From positions 1 through 40,243 of the forward strand of contig NZ_POTW01000060.1 of the NCBI RefSeq assembly GCF_003236295.1: 40,243 bases of DNA. The letters run 5' to 3'. The stretch is from Jiangella anatolica. GTDB lineage: Bacteria; Actinomycetota; Actinomycetes; Jiangellales; Jiangellaceae. Within the stretch, counting starts at the first letter, position 1; the number at the start of each line of letters is the position of its first letter. Below the pieces are notes generated by a model. The model worked only from the letters and a program-made list of their open reading frames with translations, was not told where the DNA came from and searched no databases. Shown one piece after another: positions 1 to 7,721 of the stretch. Both the position numbers and the translations under genes were made by a program.

Positions 1-380
1 GTGGGGGCGGGCTGGCGGCCGGTACGGCGCTGGCCGCCGGCGGGCGGACCACCGTCGCCGTCGAGCCGGAGCACTGCAGCGCGCTGCACCAGGCGCTGGC
101 CGCGGGCGAGCCGGTGGACGCCGCCGTCGACTCCGTCGCGGCGTCGGCGCTGGGCGCGACCCGGGTCGGCGAGCTGCCGTTCGCGATCCTCACCGCGGCG
201 CCGCTGCGCTCGCTGCTCGTCACCGACGCCGAGCTGCTGGCGGCGCGGGACCGGCTCTGGGACGAGTTCCGGCTGCTGGTCGAGCCGGCCGCCGCCGTGC
301 CGTTCGCCGCCTGGCTGGCCGGCCGGGTGCCGGGCGAGCTGCCGTGCATCGTGCTCTGCGGCGCCAACACCGACCGCTGA
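1..380 (+). CDS. Threonine/serine dehydratase-like PLP enzyme, C-terminal part (5' truncated)
   Basis: The reading frame enters at the window edge (codons in frame from position 3) and ends with TGA at 378-380, leaving about 125 residues. It opens with a glycine-rich GGGLAAG stretch, which in fold-type II PLP enzymes (threonine/serine dehydratases, diaminopropionate lyases) forms the loop that binds the cofactor phosphate. It is followed by VAVEPEHC and a helical C-terminal portion ending LCGANTDR; a near-terminal CGGN/CGAN motif is usual in threonine dehydratases. The expected reaction is deamination of L-threonine or L-serine to a 2-oxoacid and ammonia in the cytosol. The catalytic lysine lies upstream of the window, so substrate and full length cannot be judged. 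Family assignment is fairly secure; exact substrate is inference. Confidence 0.75.
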   Translation, partial: GGGLAAGTALAAGGRTTVAVEPEHCSALHQALAAGEPVDAAVDSVAASALGATRVGELPFAILTAAPLRSLLVTDAELLAARDRLWDEFRLLVEPAAAVPFAAWLAGRVPGELPCIVLCGANTDR

Positions 381-408
381 GGCATTCCCCGCGGCCGCCC
401 GGGTCGCC

Positions 409-414
409 CATACT
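409..414 (+). promoter_or_regulatory. Putative leaderless -10 element (CATACT)
   Basis: CATACT sits exactly 7 nt before the ATG at 422, and no Shine-Dalgarno sequence precedes that ATG. This matches the AnnnT-type -10 spacing of leaderless genes elsewhere in the window. There is no clear -35. Confidence 0.4.
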
Positions 415-421
415 GGCGGGC

Positions 422-1039
422 ATGATCCGGACGGCGGCGGTGCTTCTCGCCCTGCTGGTGGCGGCCTGTGCCGGCGGCGACGACGGCGAGGCGAGCCCGA
501 CCCCGTCGTCCACCACGCGGGAGCTCGACGAGGAGCTGCGCGCCGAGCTGCTGGCGATGATGGAGCAGGACCAGGCCGAACGCTCCGGCCAGGCCGCCGG
601 CGAGTGGAACGACCAGGAGCGCACCGACCGGCTGGCCGAGATCCTCGACGAGCACGGCTGGCCGGGCTCGGACCTGGTCGGCGACGACGGCTCGACCGCG
701 GCGTGGGTGATCGCGCAGCACTCCGACCTCGACCCGCAGGTGCAGCAGCGGGCGCTGGAGCTGATGCGACCGGCCGCCGAAGCGGGCCTGGCCGACCTCG
801 GCGACCTCGCGTACCTGGAGGACCGGGTCGCGCTCAACACCGGCGGCGAACAGGTCTACGGCACCCAGATCGCCTGCGCCGGCCCGGTGCCCGAGCCCGC
901 GCCGCTCGCCGACCCGGAGACGGTCGACGAGCGGCGGGCGGAGGTCGGGCTGGAGCCGTTGGCCGACTACCTCGCCACACTCGAGGAGGCGTGCGCGGCC
1001 GAGGCGCAGGCCAGCGCCACCCCCACGGACTGGGGTTAG
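422..1039 (+). CDS. Putative lipoprotein, DUF6624-like
   Basis: This 205-residue protein starts with a short hydrophobic signal and a lipobox (LVAAC, Cys about residue 16). An acidic, Ser/Thr-rich linker follows, so it should be an exported, lipid-anchored protein. The mature region is helical and acidic and contains an RTDRLAEILDEHGWP segment and a later DLAYLEDRVALNTGG..YGTQ segment. That pattern resembles the DUF6624 family of unknown function. The ATG at 422 was preferred over the in-frame start at 344 because only 422 puts the signal peptide at the N-terminus, and a CATACT -10-like hexamer lies 7 nt upstream. Its 3' end overlaps the stop of the convergent beta-propeller gene by 4 bp. Function is unknown. 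Confidence 0.7.
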   Translation: MIRTAAVLLALLVAACAGGDDGEASPTPSSTTRELDEELRAELLAMMEQDQAERSGQAAGEWNDQERTDRLAEILDEHGWPGSDLVGDDGSTAAWVIAQHSDLDPQVQQRALELMRPAAEAGLADLGDLAYLEDRVALNTGGEQVYGTQIACAGPVPEPAPLADPETVDERRAEVGLEPLADYLATLEEACAAEAQASATPTDWG

Positions 1040-2994
1040 CCGAACGCCAGCCAGCCCTGCGGCGCCAGGTCGTCCAGCGCGTTGGCCTGCACGCCGTCCT
1101 GCCACACCGTGTAGAGCGTGTCGCCGACGACGAGCGTGCGGCGCAGCCACGTCCAGCCGTCGGGCGACGCCTCGGTGCGGGCGACCTGGCCCTGCTCGGT
1201 GACGGTGTCGGCGCCGAGCTGGACGACCAGTGCGCTGGAGCCGTTCATCCCCTCGATCGGCACCACGATCTGGCCGGTGTCGGCCCAGAACAGGAACGCC
1301 TGCGGGTCCCACTCGGTCTGCGACCACGCGTTCGGCACGACGTGTCCGTCCAGCTTGGCCGGCGCCGCCGGGTCGGCGACGTCGAACAGCGAGATCTGCG
1401 CGCCGACGCTGACGCCGTCGGCGGTCGCCTCCTGGCCGACACCGATCAGCCGGTCGTCGCCCGCGTCGTGGAGGTACGCCGAGTAGCCGGTGATCTTCAG
1501 CTCGCCGGTCACCGTGGGCTTCGCCGGGTCGGAGAGGTCGAGCACGTAGAGCGGGTCGACCTGCCGGAACGTGACGACGTAGCCGGTGTCGCCGAAGTAG
1601 CGGACGGCGAAGATCTGCTCGCCCTTGCCCAGCCCGCCGACCTGACCCAGCTGGACCAGCTCGCCGTCGCCCTCCTCGAGGGTGTAGAGCCGGCTCTCGC
1701 TCGTGTCGGTGGTGCCGGTCCAGGAGTCCAGCGTCGTGGCGACGCGCAGCACGCCCTCGTGCTCGGACATCGCGTACCGGCCGATGATCCGGCCCTCGAC
1801 CTCGCCGGAGGCCAGGTACCGCGCGGGCACCGTGCCGGTGATGTCGAAGGCGTGGATGCCGGTGGTGATCGTCTCGGGCGCCGGCATCAGCCGGGAGGTC
1901 GCGTCGGGTGTCGCGTAGGGGTCGCCCCACCGGGTCGTCGCGACGTAGAGCCGGTCCTGGCTGGCGTAGACGGTGTCGCCGTCGGTCAGCACGCCGACGG
2001 TGCCGTCGGTGCTCAGGCCCGCCTCCGGGTCGAACGTCAGCACGCTGAGCGTGGCGAACCCGGCGAACTCGTCCGGCCGGCTCAGTTGCTCGCAGCCGAC
2101 CAGCTGGCCGCTGACCGGGTCGGCGTCGCCCTGCGTGAACGTGTACGACGGCAGCCAGTCCTCGATCGTGGACTCGGCGACGATGTCCTGGTTGCGCTCG
2201 GTGAGCTCGTCCTCCGGCCGGTTCCAGTCCGCCTCGTCCATCGGGAACTCCAGCGTCGGGTAGGAGCTCACCACCAGCCGGACGGTGCCGTCGACCATGC
2301 GGGCGTCGAGGTAGCTGCCGTCGACGTCCAGCCGCGACTCGACCGCGGGCGCCGCCGGGTCGGAGATGTCGACCAGCAGCGCCGTCGTCGTCGCCGGCGG
2401 CATGCCACCGGCCGGATATGTGACGGCCATGTCGTAGGCGATCATCGGGTTCTGCCGGACCAGCGCGACGACGCGGTCGCCGGCGAGGAACACCGACGCG
2501 TCGACGGTCTCCGGCGCGAACCGCTGGTCGGCCTCGTCCGGCCCGACGGCCGCGGCGAGGTCGAGCGAGCCCAGCTCGCGCGGCGCGTCGCCGGTGACGT
2601 CGACGATGCGCAGCGTGCCGTCGGCCGTGGTGACCAGCACCCGGCCGTCGGTCTTCGCGACGTCGGGCTCGTCGACGCCGGCCTCCTGCACGTTCGTGGT
2701 GGAGTGCGGCTGGCGGGCGGCCGAGTCGTCGCCGCCGCCCTCCTGCGGCGCGGCCAGGGCGGCGGAGTCCTCGGCGGCCCCGTCGGTCGCGTACGCGACC
2801 ATGTCGCCGCCGGGGCCCAGGCCGTAAGGCCCGACCCGGTCGGCCGCCTCGCCTTTCAGGTGATCCAGGACGTCCGCGCAGGCATCGAAGGACGTCAGCC
2901 CCATGACGGCGATCGCACCGTCTTCGTTGTCGTTCCCGAACGTGCAACCGGCGAGCATGCCCAAGGAGACAAGGCCGGCAAACCACCGCCTCAT
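1036..2994 (-). CDS. Secreted lipoprotein with C-terminal beta-propeller domain
   Basis: The product is 652 aa, with an N-terminal signal and lipobox (MLAGC, Cys about residue 17), then a short charged linker. A long region follows of repeated beta-strand blades (for example LRIVDVTGD, LLVDISDPAAPAV, VLDLSDPAKPTVTG, ISLFDVADPAAPAKL). The recurring 'hydrophobic-x-D-(I/V/L)-(S/A)-D-P-A-x-P' signature fits the bacterial 'secreted protein containing C-terminal beta-propeller domain' family (Beta_propel). It should be anchored outside the membrane. No catalytic residues are evident, and a binding or scaffolding role is only inference. ATG at 2994 gives a clean signal peptide. It is flanked by genes of unrelated function and appears monocistronic. 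Confidence 0.8.
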   Translation of the reverse strand: MRRWFAGLVSLGMLAGCTFGNDNEDGAIAVMGLTSFDACADVLDHLKGEAADRVGPYGLGPGGDMVAYATDGAAEDSAALAAPQEGGGDDSAARQPHSTTNVQEAGVDEPDVAKTDGRVLVTTADGTLRIVDVTGDAPRELGSLDLAAAVGPDEADQRFAPETVDASVFLAGDRVVALVRQNPMIAYDMAVTYPAGGMPPATTTALLVDISDPAAPAVESRLDVDGSYLDARMVDGTVRLVVSSYPTLEFPMDEADWNRPEDELTERNQDIVAESTIEDWLPSYTFTQGDADPVSGQLVGCEQLSRPDEFAGFATLSVLTFDPEAGLSTDGTVGVLTDGDTVYASQDRLYVATTRWGDPYATPDATSRLMPAPETITTGIHAFDITGTVPARYLASGEVEGRIIGRYAMSEHEGVLRVATTLDSWTGTTDTSESRLYTLEEGDGELVQLGQVGGLGKGEQIFAVRYFGDTGYVVTFRQVDPLYVLDLSDPAKPTVTGELKITGYSAYLHDAGDDRLIGVGQEATADGVSVGAQISLFDVADPAAPAKLDGHVVPNAWSQTEWDPQAFLFWADTGQIVVPIEGMNGSSALVVQLGADTVTEQGQVARTEASPDGWTWLRRTLVVGDTLYTVWQDGVQANALDDLAPQGWLAFG

Positions 2995-3031
2995 GACCGA
3001 TTCGACGGCGGCTGTGCCGAGCCGGTTCCGT

Positions 3032-4282
3032 TCAGCCCAGATAGCGGTCCACGAAGTCGTTGCCGAACCGGTCGTCCGGGTCGTACTCGCCGCGCAGCCG
3101 GCGGAAGTCGGCCAGCCGCGGGTACCGCTCTTGGACCTGCTCAGGCTCGGCGGTGAACAGCTTGCCCCAGTGCGGCCGGGCGTCGTACGGAGCCAGCGCC
3201 GCCTCGATCTCTGCCAGCACCGGCAGGACGGCGTCCGGGTCCTGGCGCCAGGTGAAGTGGAAGCCCGCGACGTCGCGGCCGTAGGACGAGCTGAGCCAGA
3301 GGTCGTCGGCGGCGACGGTGCGCAGCTCGCACACCTGCAGCACCGGCGCGATCCGGCCGGCCAGCGCGGCGATCGCGCGGAAGGCGTCGGGCGCGTGCTC
3401 GCGGGGGACCAGGAACTCCGACTGCAGCTCGTCGCCGCTGCTCGGGGTGAACTCGAGCCGGAAGTGCGGCAGCCGGTCGAACCACGGACCGGCGACCCCG
3501 AGCTGCTCGGTGCAGTTGACGGCGGGCATGCCGGGCACCGGGTTGCGCGGCTCGGCGGCCAGCCGGGCGCCCATCCACGCCGGCTCCGGGGTCCAGTCGT
3601 CGCCGTCCTCGACCCGGTGCTTGACCCAGGCGCGGGTGGTGCCGGCCCAGTCGGTGAAGACGCTGACGCTGTAGGCGGCGGCGAAGATCTCGTCGAACCG
3701 CTCGGCGACGGTGTCCGTCGCGAGGTCGTCGTAGACCACCTGGCGCACGTCGAACGCGGGCACGACGTCGAGCGTCACCGTCGTCACGACGCCGAGGGCG
3801 CCCAGCGCGACCACCGCGCCGGGGAAGTCGGGGTCGCCGCGGCGGACGGCGAGCAGCTCGCCGTCGCCGCCCACGAGCTGCAGCCCGGTCACCGCCGTCG
3901 CCAGGTTGCCGTTGCGGTCGCCGGACCCGTGGGTGGCGGTCGCGACCGCGCCGGCGACCGAGATGTGCGGGAGCGAGCCGAGATTGTGCAGTGCCCAGCC
4001 GCGCCGGTGCAGCTCGGCGGCGACGTCGCCGTAGCGCAGCCCGGCCCCGACGGTCACCGTCCGCGCCGCCCGATCGACCTTGATCAGCCGCGGCAGCCGG
4101 GCCAGCGAGACCAGCTCGCCGGTCGTGTCGGCGACGTCGCTGAACGAGTGCCGGCTGCCCAGCGCCCGGATCCGACCGGTGCGGGCGACCAGGTCCTGGA
4201 CCTCGTCGACCGACGCCGGCGTGTGGATCCGGGTCGCGCCGTAGTGGAGGTTGCCCGCCCAGTTCGTCCGCTCCGCGCTCAC
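3032..4282 (-). CDS. Alditol oxidase (AldO/xylitol oxidase type)
   Basis: This 416-aa flavoprotein belongs to the vanillyl-alcohol-oxidase superfamily. It follows the Streptomyces AldO sequence closely as I remember it: TNWAGN at the N-terminus, GSRHSFSD (His45, equivalent to AldO His46 that binds FAD covalently), LPHISVAGAVATATHGSG, VPGMPAVNCTEQ.GV.GPW, PHFRLEFTPSSG and PHWGKLFT. AldO oxidises the terminal hydroxyl of alditols such as xylitol and sorbitol to the aldose, releasing H2O2. The GTG at 4282 was chosen over the longer frame beginning at 4387 for three reasons: it gives the family length, TACGCT lies 7 nt upstream (leaderless pattern), and the longer version would run into the divergent methyltransferase gene. 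The Gly before the flavin His is Arg here. Confidence 0.87.
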   Translation of the reverse strand: MSAERTNWAGNLHYGATRIHTPASVDEVQDLVARTGRIRALGSRHSFSDVADTTGELVSLARLPRLIKVDRAARTVTVGAGLRYGDVAAELHRRGWALHNLGSLPHISVAGAVATATHGSGDRNGNLATAVTGLQLVGGDGELLAVRRGDPDFPGAVVALGALGVVTTVTLDVVPAFDVRQVVYDDLATDTVAERFDEIFAAAYSVSVFTDWAGTTRAWVKHRVEDGDDWTPEPAWMGARLAAEPRNPVPGMPAVNCTEQLGVAGPWFDRLPHFRLEFTPSSGDELQSEFLVPREHAPDAFRAIAALAGRIAPVLQVCELRTVAADDLWLSSSYGRDVAGFHFTWRQDPDAVLPVLAEIEAALAPYDARPHWGKLFTAEPEQVQERYPRLADFRRLRGEYDPDDRFGNDFVDRYLG

Positions 4283-4289
4283 AGCGAGC

Positions 4290-4295
4290 AGCGTA
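4290..4295 (-). promoter_or_regulatory. Putative leaderless -10 element (TACGCT) of the alditol oxidase
   Basis: On the minus strand TACGCT is followed by 7 nt and then the GTG at 4282. There is no Shine-Dalgarno. The divergent methyltransferase has CAAGAT (4334-4339) 7 nt before its ATG, leaving 38 bp between the two hexamers. Confidence 0.4.
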
Positions 4296-4346
4296 CGGGC
4301 CGGGTCCGGGCGGCGCCGCGGCGGTCGGTCGAGCAAGATGGTCCGC

Positions 4347-5015
4347 ATGAGGCCCTGGCTGCAACAGTGGATGGACGACCTCGTCAACGAGCGCTACGTG
4401 GAGGCCGACGAGAACGTCCACTTCACCGAGAACCTGGCCGAGACCGTCATCGCCGAGTACTCGCTGCCCGGCCAGCTGGTGCTCGACCCGTTCGCCGGCT
4501 TCGGCACGACGCTGGTGGTCGCCGAGCGGATGGGCCGGTCCGGCCTGGGGATCGAGCTGCTGCCGGACCGCGCGGAGATGATCCGGCGGCGACTGGGCGG
4601 GAGCGGCGAGGTGATTACCGGCGACGCGCGGAAGGTGTCGGCGCTGGTGGACCGGCCGGTCGACCTCTGCCTGACGTCGCCTCCGTACATGACGCTGGAG
4701 AACCATCCGGAGAACCCGCTCAACGCCTACGAGACCCTCGACGGCGACTACAAGACCTATCTCGGTGAGCTGGACCGGATCTTCGGGCAGGTCGCGGGCC
4801 TGCTGCGGCCGTGGGGCCACCTCGTCCTCAACGTCGGCAACATGATCGACGACGGCGTCGCCACCACCCTCGCCTGGGACGTCGGCCGTCTCGTCGGCCG
4901 GCACCTGACGTTCCGGCAGGAGACGTTCCTGTGCTGGGACGAGCAGCCGGAGTGGCTCACCGGCGACTACTGCCTGGTGTTCCAGCGGATCGGCGAGGAA
5001 CCCCGCCCGGAGTGA
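4347..5015 (+). CDS. Orphan DNA methyltransferase-like protein (FxGxG + TSPPY)
   Basis: This 222-aa SAM-dependent methyltransferase has motif I LDPFAGFGTT (residues 46-55) and motif IV TSPPYM (110-115), the signature of amino-methyltransferases that modify exocyclic N4 of cytosine or N6 of adenine. The order (I before IV) and small size, with no obvious target-recognition domain, leave the substrate open. DNA is likely, but TRM11-like RNA methyltransferases share TSPPY-type motifs. No restriction endonuclease or specificity gene is adjacent, so it is an orphan here. The start at 4347 is chosen because the conserved MRPWLQQWMDDLV begins there and CAAGAT lies 7 nt upstream. Its last 59 bp overlap the 3' end of the convergent LysR gene. 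Confidence 0.75.
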   Translation: MRPWLQQWMDDLVNERYVEADENVHFTENLAETVIAEYSLPGQLVLDPFAGFGTTLVVAERMGRSGLGIELLPDRAEMIRRRLGGSGEVITGDARKVSALVDRPVDLCLTSPPYMTLENHPENPLNAYETLDGDYKTYLGELDRIFGQVAGLLRPWGHLVLNVGNMIDDGVATTLAWDVGRLVGRHLTFRQETFLCWDEQPEWLTGDYCLVFQRIGEEPRPE

Positions 5016-5874
5016 GGTCGCGGGCCGCCGCCAGCAGCAGCCGGATCGGCGCCGGCGGCGGGCCTGCGGGCACGGCCAGGTACGTCGTCGAGACGAGCGA
5101 CGCGAGCCTGCGGTAGGCGACGCCTGGCATCGGCGGTGGCGGTCCGACCTCGTAGAACGGCGTCCACGACGGTGTCGCGTGGGCGAGGTCGGCGAGCGTC
5201 TCGCGCAGCGACGTGAACGGCCGGCCGGCCGGCGGGTCGACCCCGGCCGCCTGGAACGCCGTCGTCATCAGCCGGTGGAACGGCGGGTTGGCGCGCGGTT
5301 CGGCCAGCCGGACCGGCAGCGCGCCCAGGTCGGACAGCTCGACGGTCTCGTGGGCGGCCAGCGGGTGCCCGGCCGGCAGAGCGACCACGACCGGGTCGGT
5401 CCACAGCTCGAGCAGCTCCAGACCCGGTGCCGTGGCGACGTCGCGGACCAGCGCCGCGTCGAGCCCGCCGGAGCGCACGGCGTCCAGCCGGTCGGCCAGC
5501 CGCACAGTGCTCAACTGGACGCGCAGCTCCGGCGCCCGCGTCGCGAGCGCGGCCAGCAGGTCCGGCAGCCACCGGCCGGGCGCCGGGCTGGTCCCCAGCC
5601 GCAGCGCGCCGGCGCCGGCGAGCTCGGCGGCCAGCCGGCGCGTGCGCTCGGCCGCGGCCAGCACGGCCCGCGCCTCGGCCAGCAGCCGGTCGCCCGCCGC
5701 GCTGAGCCGGACCCGCCGGGTGGTCCGCTCGAACAGCGTCACGCCCAACTCCCGCTCCAGCTTGCGCAGCTGCTGGCTGACGGCCGGCTGGCCGACCCGC
5801 AGGGTCTCGGCGGCGCGCGCGAACCCGCCCTCGTCGGCGACCGCGACGAAGTACGCGAGCTGCCGCAGTTCCAC
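4957..5874 (-). CDS. LysR-family transcriptional regulator
   Basis: The protein is 305 aa. The N-terminal winged helix-turn-helix is typical of LysR proteins (MELRQLAYFVAVADEGGF, AAETLRVGQPAVSQQLRKLE, LGVTLFERTTRRVRLSAAG). It is followed by a substrate-binding-protein-like effector domain from about residue 90 to 285. The Pro/Arg-rich C-terminal tail is encoded antisense to the end of the methyltransferase gene. The start is GTG at 5874, preceded by a purine-rich GAGGGAGG. The gene diverges from the FAD oxidoreductase at 5965. A perfect 15-bp palindrome with T-N11-A spacing lies in the 90-bp gap, so it probably controls that oxidoreductase and itself. The effector is unknown. Confidence 0.9.
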   Translation of the reverse strand: MELRQLAYFVAVADEGGFARAAETLRVGQPAVSQQLRKLERELGVTLFERTTRRVRLSAAGDRLLAEARAVLAAAERTRRLAAELAGAGALRLGTSPAPGRWLPDLLAALATRAPELRVQLSTVRLADRLDAVRSGGLDAALVRDVATAPGLELLELWTDPVVVALPAGHPLAAHETVELSDLGALPVRLAEPRANPPFHRLMTTAFQAAGVDPPAGRPFTSLRETLADLAHATPSWTPFYEVGPPPPMPGVAYRRLASLVSTTYLAVPAGPPPAPIRLLLAAARDLTPGGVPRRSAGTPGSSRR

Positions 5875-5891
5875 GGGCCTCCCTCTGATTC

Positions 5892-5906
5892 ATCACTGCC
5901 AGTGAT
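5892..5906. promoter_or_regulatory. LysR-type operator palindrome (AT-N11-AT)
   Basis: ATCACTGCCAGTGAT is a perfect inverted repeat with 7-bp arms around one base. It contains the T-N11-A core (T at 5893, A at 5905) typical of LysR recognition sites. It lies between the divergent LysR (start 5874) and FAD oxidoreductase (start 5965) genes. Confidence 0.65.
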
Positions 5907-5964
5907 AACTGTACGAGCCATTCGGGTCTGGCCGGGGTGCTCGGGGTGCGGTGGGATCGAGGAC

Positions 5965-7272
5965 ATGGACATGACACTGCTGCGGCCGGGGGACGACGGG
6001 TACGACGACGAGCGGTCCGGCTTCAACCTCGCCGTCGACCACCGCCCGGACGCGATCGTGGCGGCGACGTCCGCGGCCGACGTCGTCGCCGCGGTGCGGT
6101 TCGCCGCCGAGCGCGGCCTGCAGGTCAGCGTGCAGGCCACCGGGCACGGCGCCGGCGTCCCGCTGGACGGCGGCCTGCTGATCAGCACCCGGCGGCTGGC
6201 CGGCGTCGACCTGGATCCCGTCGCCAGGGTGGCCAGGGTCGAGGCCGGTGTGCGCTGGCACCAGGTCATCGAGCCGGCCGCTGCCGCCGGGCTCGCGCCG
6301 CTGAACGGGTCGTCGCCGCTGGTCGGCGCCGTGTCGTACCTGCTGGGCGGTGGGCTGCCGGTGCTCTGCCGGACGTTCGGCTGGGCCGCCGACCGGGTCC
6401 GCCGGCTCGACGTCGTCACCGCGGCCGGCGAGCTGGTCACCGTCACTCCGGACCAGAACGCCGACCTGTTCTGGGCGCTGCGCGGCGGCAAGGGCGGCTT
6501 CGGCGTCGTGACGGCGGCCGAGGTCGAGCTGGTGCCGCTGCCCCAGCTGTACGGCGGCGGCCTGGTGTTCGCCGCCGAGTACGCGGCGGCAGTCGTGCAT
6601 GGCTGGCGGGAGTGGGCCGGCGACCTGCCGGACGCGATGAACACGTCGGTCGGGCTGGTGCGGCTGCCGGACCTGCCCGGCGTGCCGGAGCCGCTGCGCG
6701 GACGGCTCACGGTGCACGTCCGCATCGCCTACGCCGGTGACCCGGAGGCGGGCGAGGCGCTGGTCCGGCCGCTGCGCGCGCTCGGCCCGCGGCTGATCGA
6801 CGCCGTCGCCGACCTGCCGCCGGCCGGCATCGGCGCCGTCTACAACGACCCGACCGAGCCGATCGGCTACGACGAGCGCTCGCTCATGCTCGGCTCGTTC
6901 GACGCCGCCGCGGACGCCCTGCTCGACGTCGCCGGCCCCGACGCGCCCACCGGCCCGATCATGGCCGACGTGCGGCGCCTGGGCGGCGCGCTGGCCCGGC
7001 CGCCGGAGCACCCGCGGGCGCTGGACCACAGCGACGCCGAGTTCAGCGCCGTCGCCGTCGGGCTGGACCCGGCGACCACCGAGCCGGCGCTGGCCGCGCT
7101 GCGGCCCTGGAGCACCGGCCGCCGCTTCCTCAACTTCATCAGCGGTCCGGCCGCGGCAGCGCTGGGCCCCGAGGCGTTCCGGCCCGAGACGCTGGCCCGG
7201 CTGGCCGCGATCAAGCGCGACCGCGACCCGGCCGGGCTGTTCCCGGCGCCGCACCTCGAGGGCGACCGGTAG
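5965..7272 (+). CDS. FAD-dependent oxidoreductase, BBE-like (berberine-bridge enzyme family)
   Basis: This 435-aa member of the PCMH-type FAD-binding family begins with a DERSGFNLAVDHRPDAIVAA segment. QATGHGAG then contains the His usually linked to the flavin 8-alpha position. GSSPLVGAVSYLLGGGLPVL and DLFWALRGGKGGFGVVTAAEVEL complete the FAD domain, and the C-terminus ends in RDPAGLFPAPHLEG, the usual BBE-type tail. Such enzymes oxidise sugars, alkaloids or antibiotic precursors with O2; the substrate here is unknown. ATG at 5965 follows GAGGAC. A second Met lies two codons on. The gene diverges from the LysR gene with an operator palindrome between, and the next gene starts 11 nt after its stop, so co-transcription is possible. 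Confidence 0.85.
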   Translation: MDMTLLRPGDDGYDDERSGFNLAVDHRPDAIVAATSAADVVAAVRFAAERGLQVSVQATGHGAGVPLDGGLLISTRRLAGVDLDPVARVARVEAGVRWHQVIEPAAAAGLAPLNGSSPLVGAVSYLLGGGLPVLCRTFGWAADRVRRLDVVTAAGELVTVTPDQNADLFWALRGGKGGFGVVTAAEVELVPLPQLYGGGLVFAAEYAAAVVHGWREWAGDLPDAMNTSVGLVRLPDLPGVPEPLRGRLTVHVRIAYAGDPEAGEALVRPLRALGPRLIDAVADLPPAGIGAVYNDPTEPIGYDERSLMLGSFDAAADALLDVAGPDAPTGPIMADVRRLGGALARPPEHPRALDHSDAEFSAVAVGLDPATTEPALAALRPWSTGRRFLNFISGPAAAALGPEAFRPETLARLAAIKRDRDPAGLFPAPHLEGDR

Positions 7273-7283
7273 GCTCGCCGGGC

Positions 7284-7718
7284 ATGCCGACCGTGCTGGC
7301 CGTGGAGGCCGACGTCATCGCCGAGCTGACCCACGCAGCGGCCGCCGGCGCCGCCCTCGTCGGGCTGGCGCAGGACGAGAAGCCCGACGTGATCGTGCGC
7401 GCGATCGACGAGCTCGCGCACGCCCGTCTGGACGCCGGCGCCGAGGCCGACCGCGGCGACGCGCTCAACCTCGGCGTGCTGCTGGGCGAGCAGTACGTGC
7501 GCGCCTTCGGCTGGGGGTGGGTGCAGCTGGAGTACCCCGACGGCGACACGTCGTTCGCCGTCGTCGACCCGCAACACACGGTCGGCAACCAGCCGATGAA
7601 CTGGGTCTACGTGGCCCTGCAGGGGCTCCAGACGGTCAACTTCATGCTGAACTTCAACATGGTCGCCGCGGGGCGGCTGCCCGCCGGCACCCACGGCGAC
7701 CCGGAGATGTTCCACTGA
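7284..7718 (+). CDS. Hypothetical protein, DUF3806-like
   Basis: This is a 144-aa soluble protein of mixed alpha/beta appearance with no signal peptide or membrane segment. Its middle reads LNLGVLLGEQYVRAFGWGWVQLEYPDGDTSFAVVD, reminiscent of DUF3806-type proteins (a helix ending LG..LGE..V...GW followed by beta strands). That resemblance is from memory and unverified. ATG at 7284 lies 11 nt after the FAD oxidoreductase stop. There is no Shine-Dalgarno, but TAGGCT (7270-7275) ends 8 nt upstream, so it may have its own leaderless promoter or be read through from the oxidoreductase. It ends 3 bp before the stop of the convergent ABC permease. Function is unknown. Confidence 0.6.
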   Translation: MPTVLAVEADVIAELTHAAAAGAALVGLAQDEKPDVIVRAIDELAHARLDAGAEADRGDALNLGVLLGEQYVRAFGWGWVQLEYPDGDTSFAVVDPQHTVGNQPMNWVYVALQGLQTVNFMLNFNMVAAGRLPAGTHGDPEMFH

Positions 7719-7721
7719 CGC

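Noticed and set aside
1-3156. 1051-codon open frame on the plus strand
   Set aside because: It runs antisense to the beta-propeller lipoprotein gene and in a shifted frame over the dehydratase and lipoprotein. Composition is Arg/Gly/Ala/Pro-rich with no motif, a GC-shadow frame.
4253-4346. N-terminal extension of the methyltransferase to 4251
   Set aside because: The extension is Arg/Gly/Ser-rich shadow sequence antisense to the alditol oxidase start, and the conserved protein begins at 4347.
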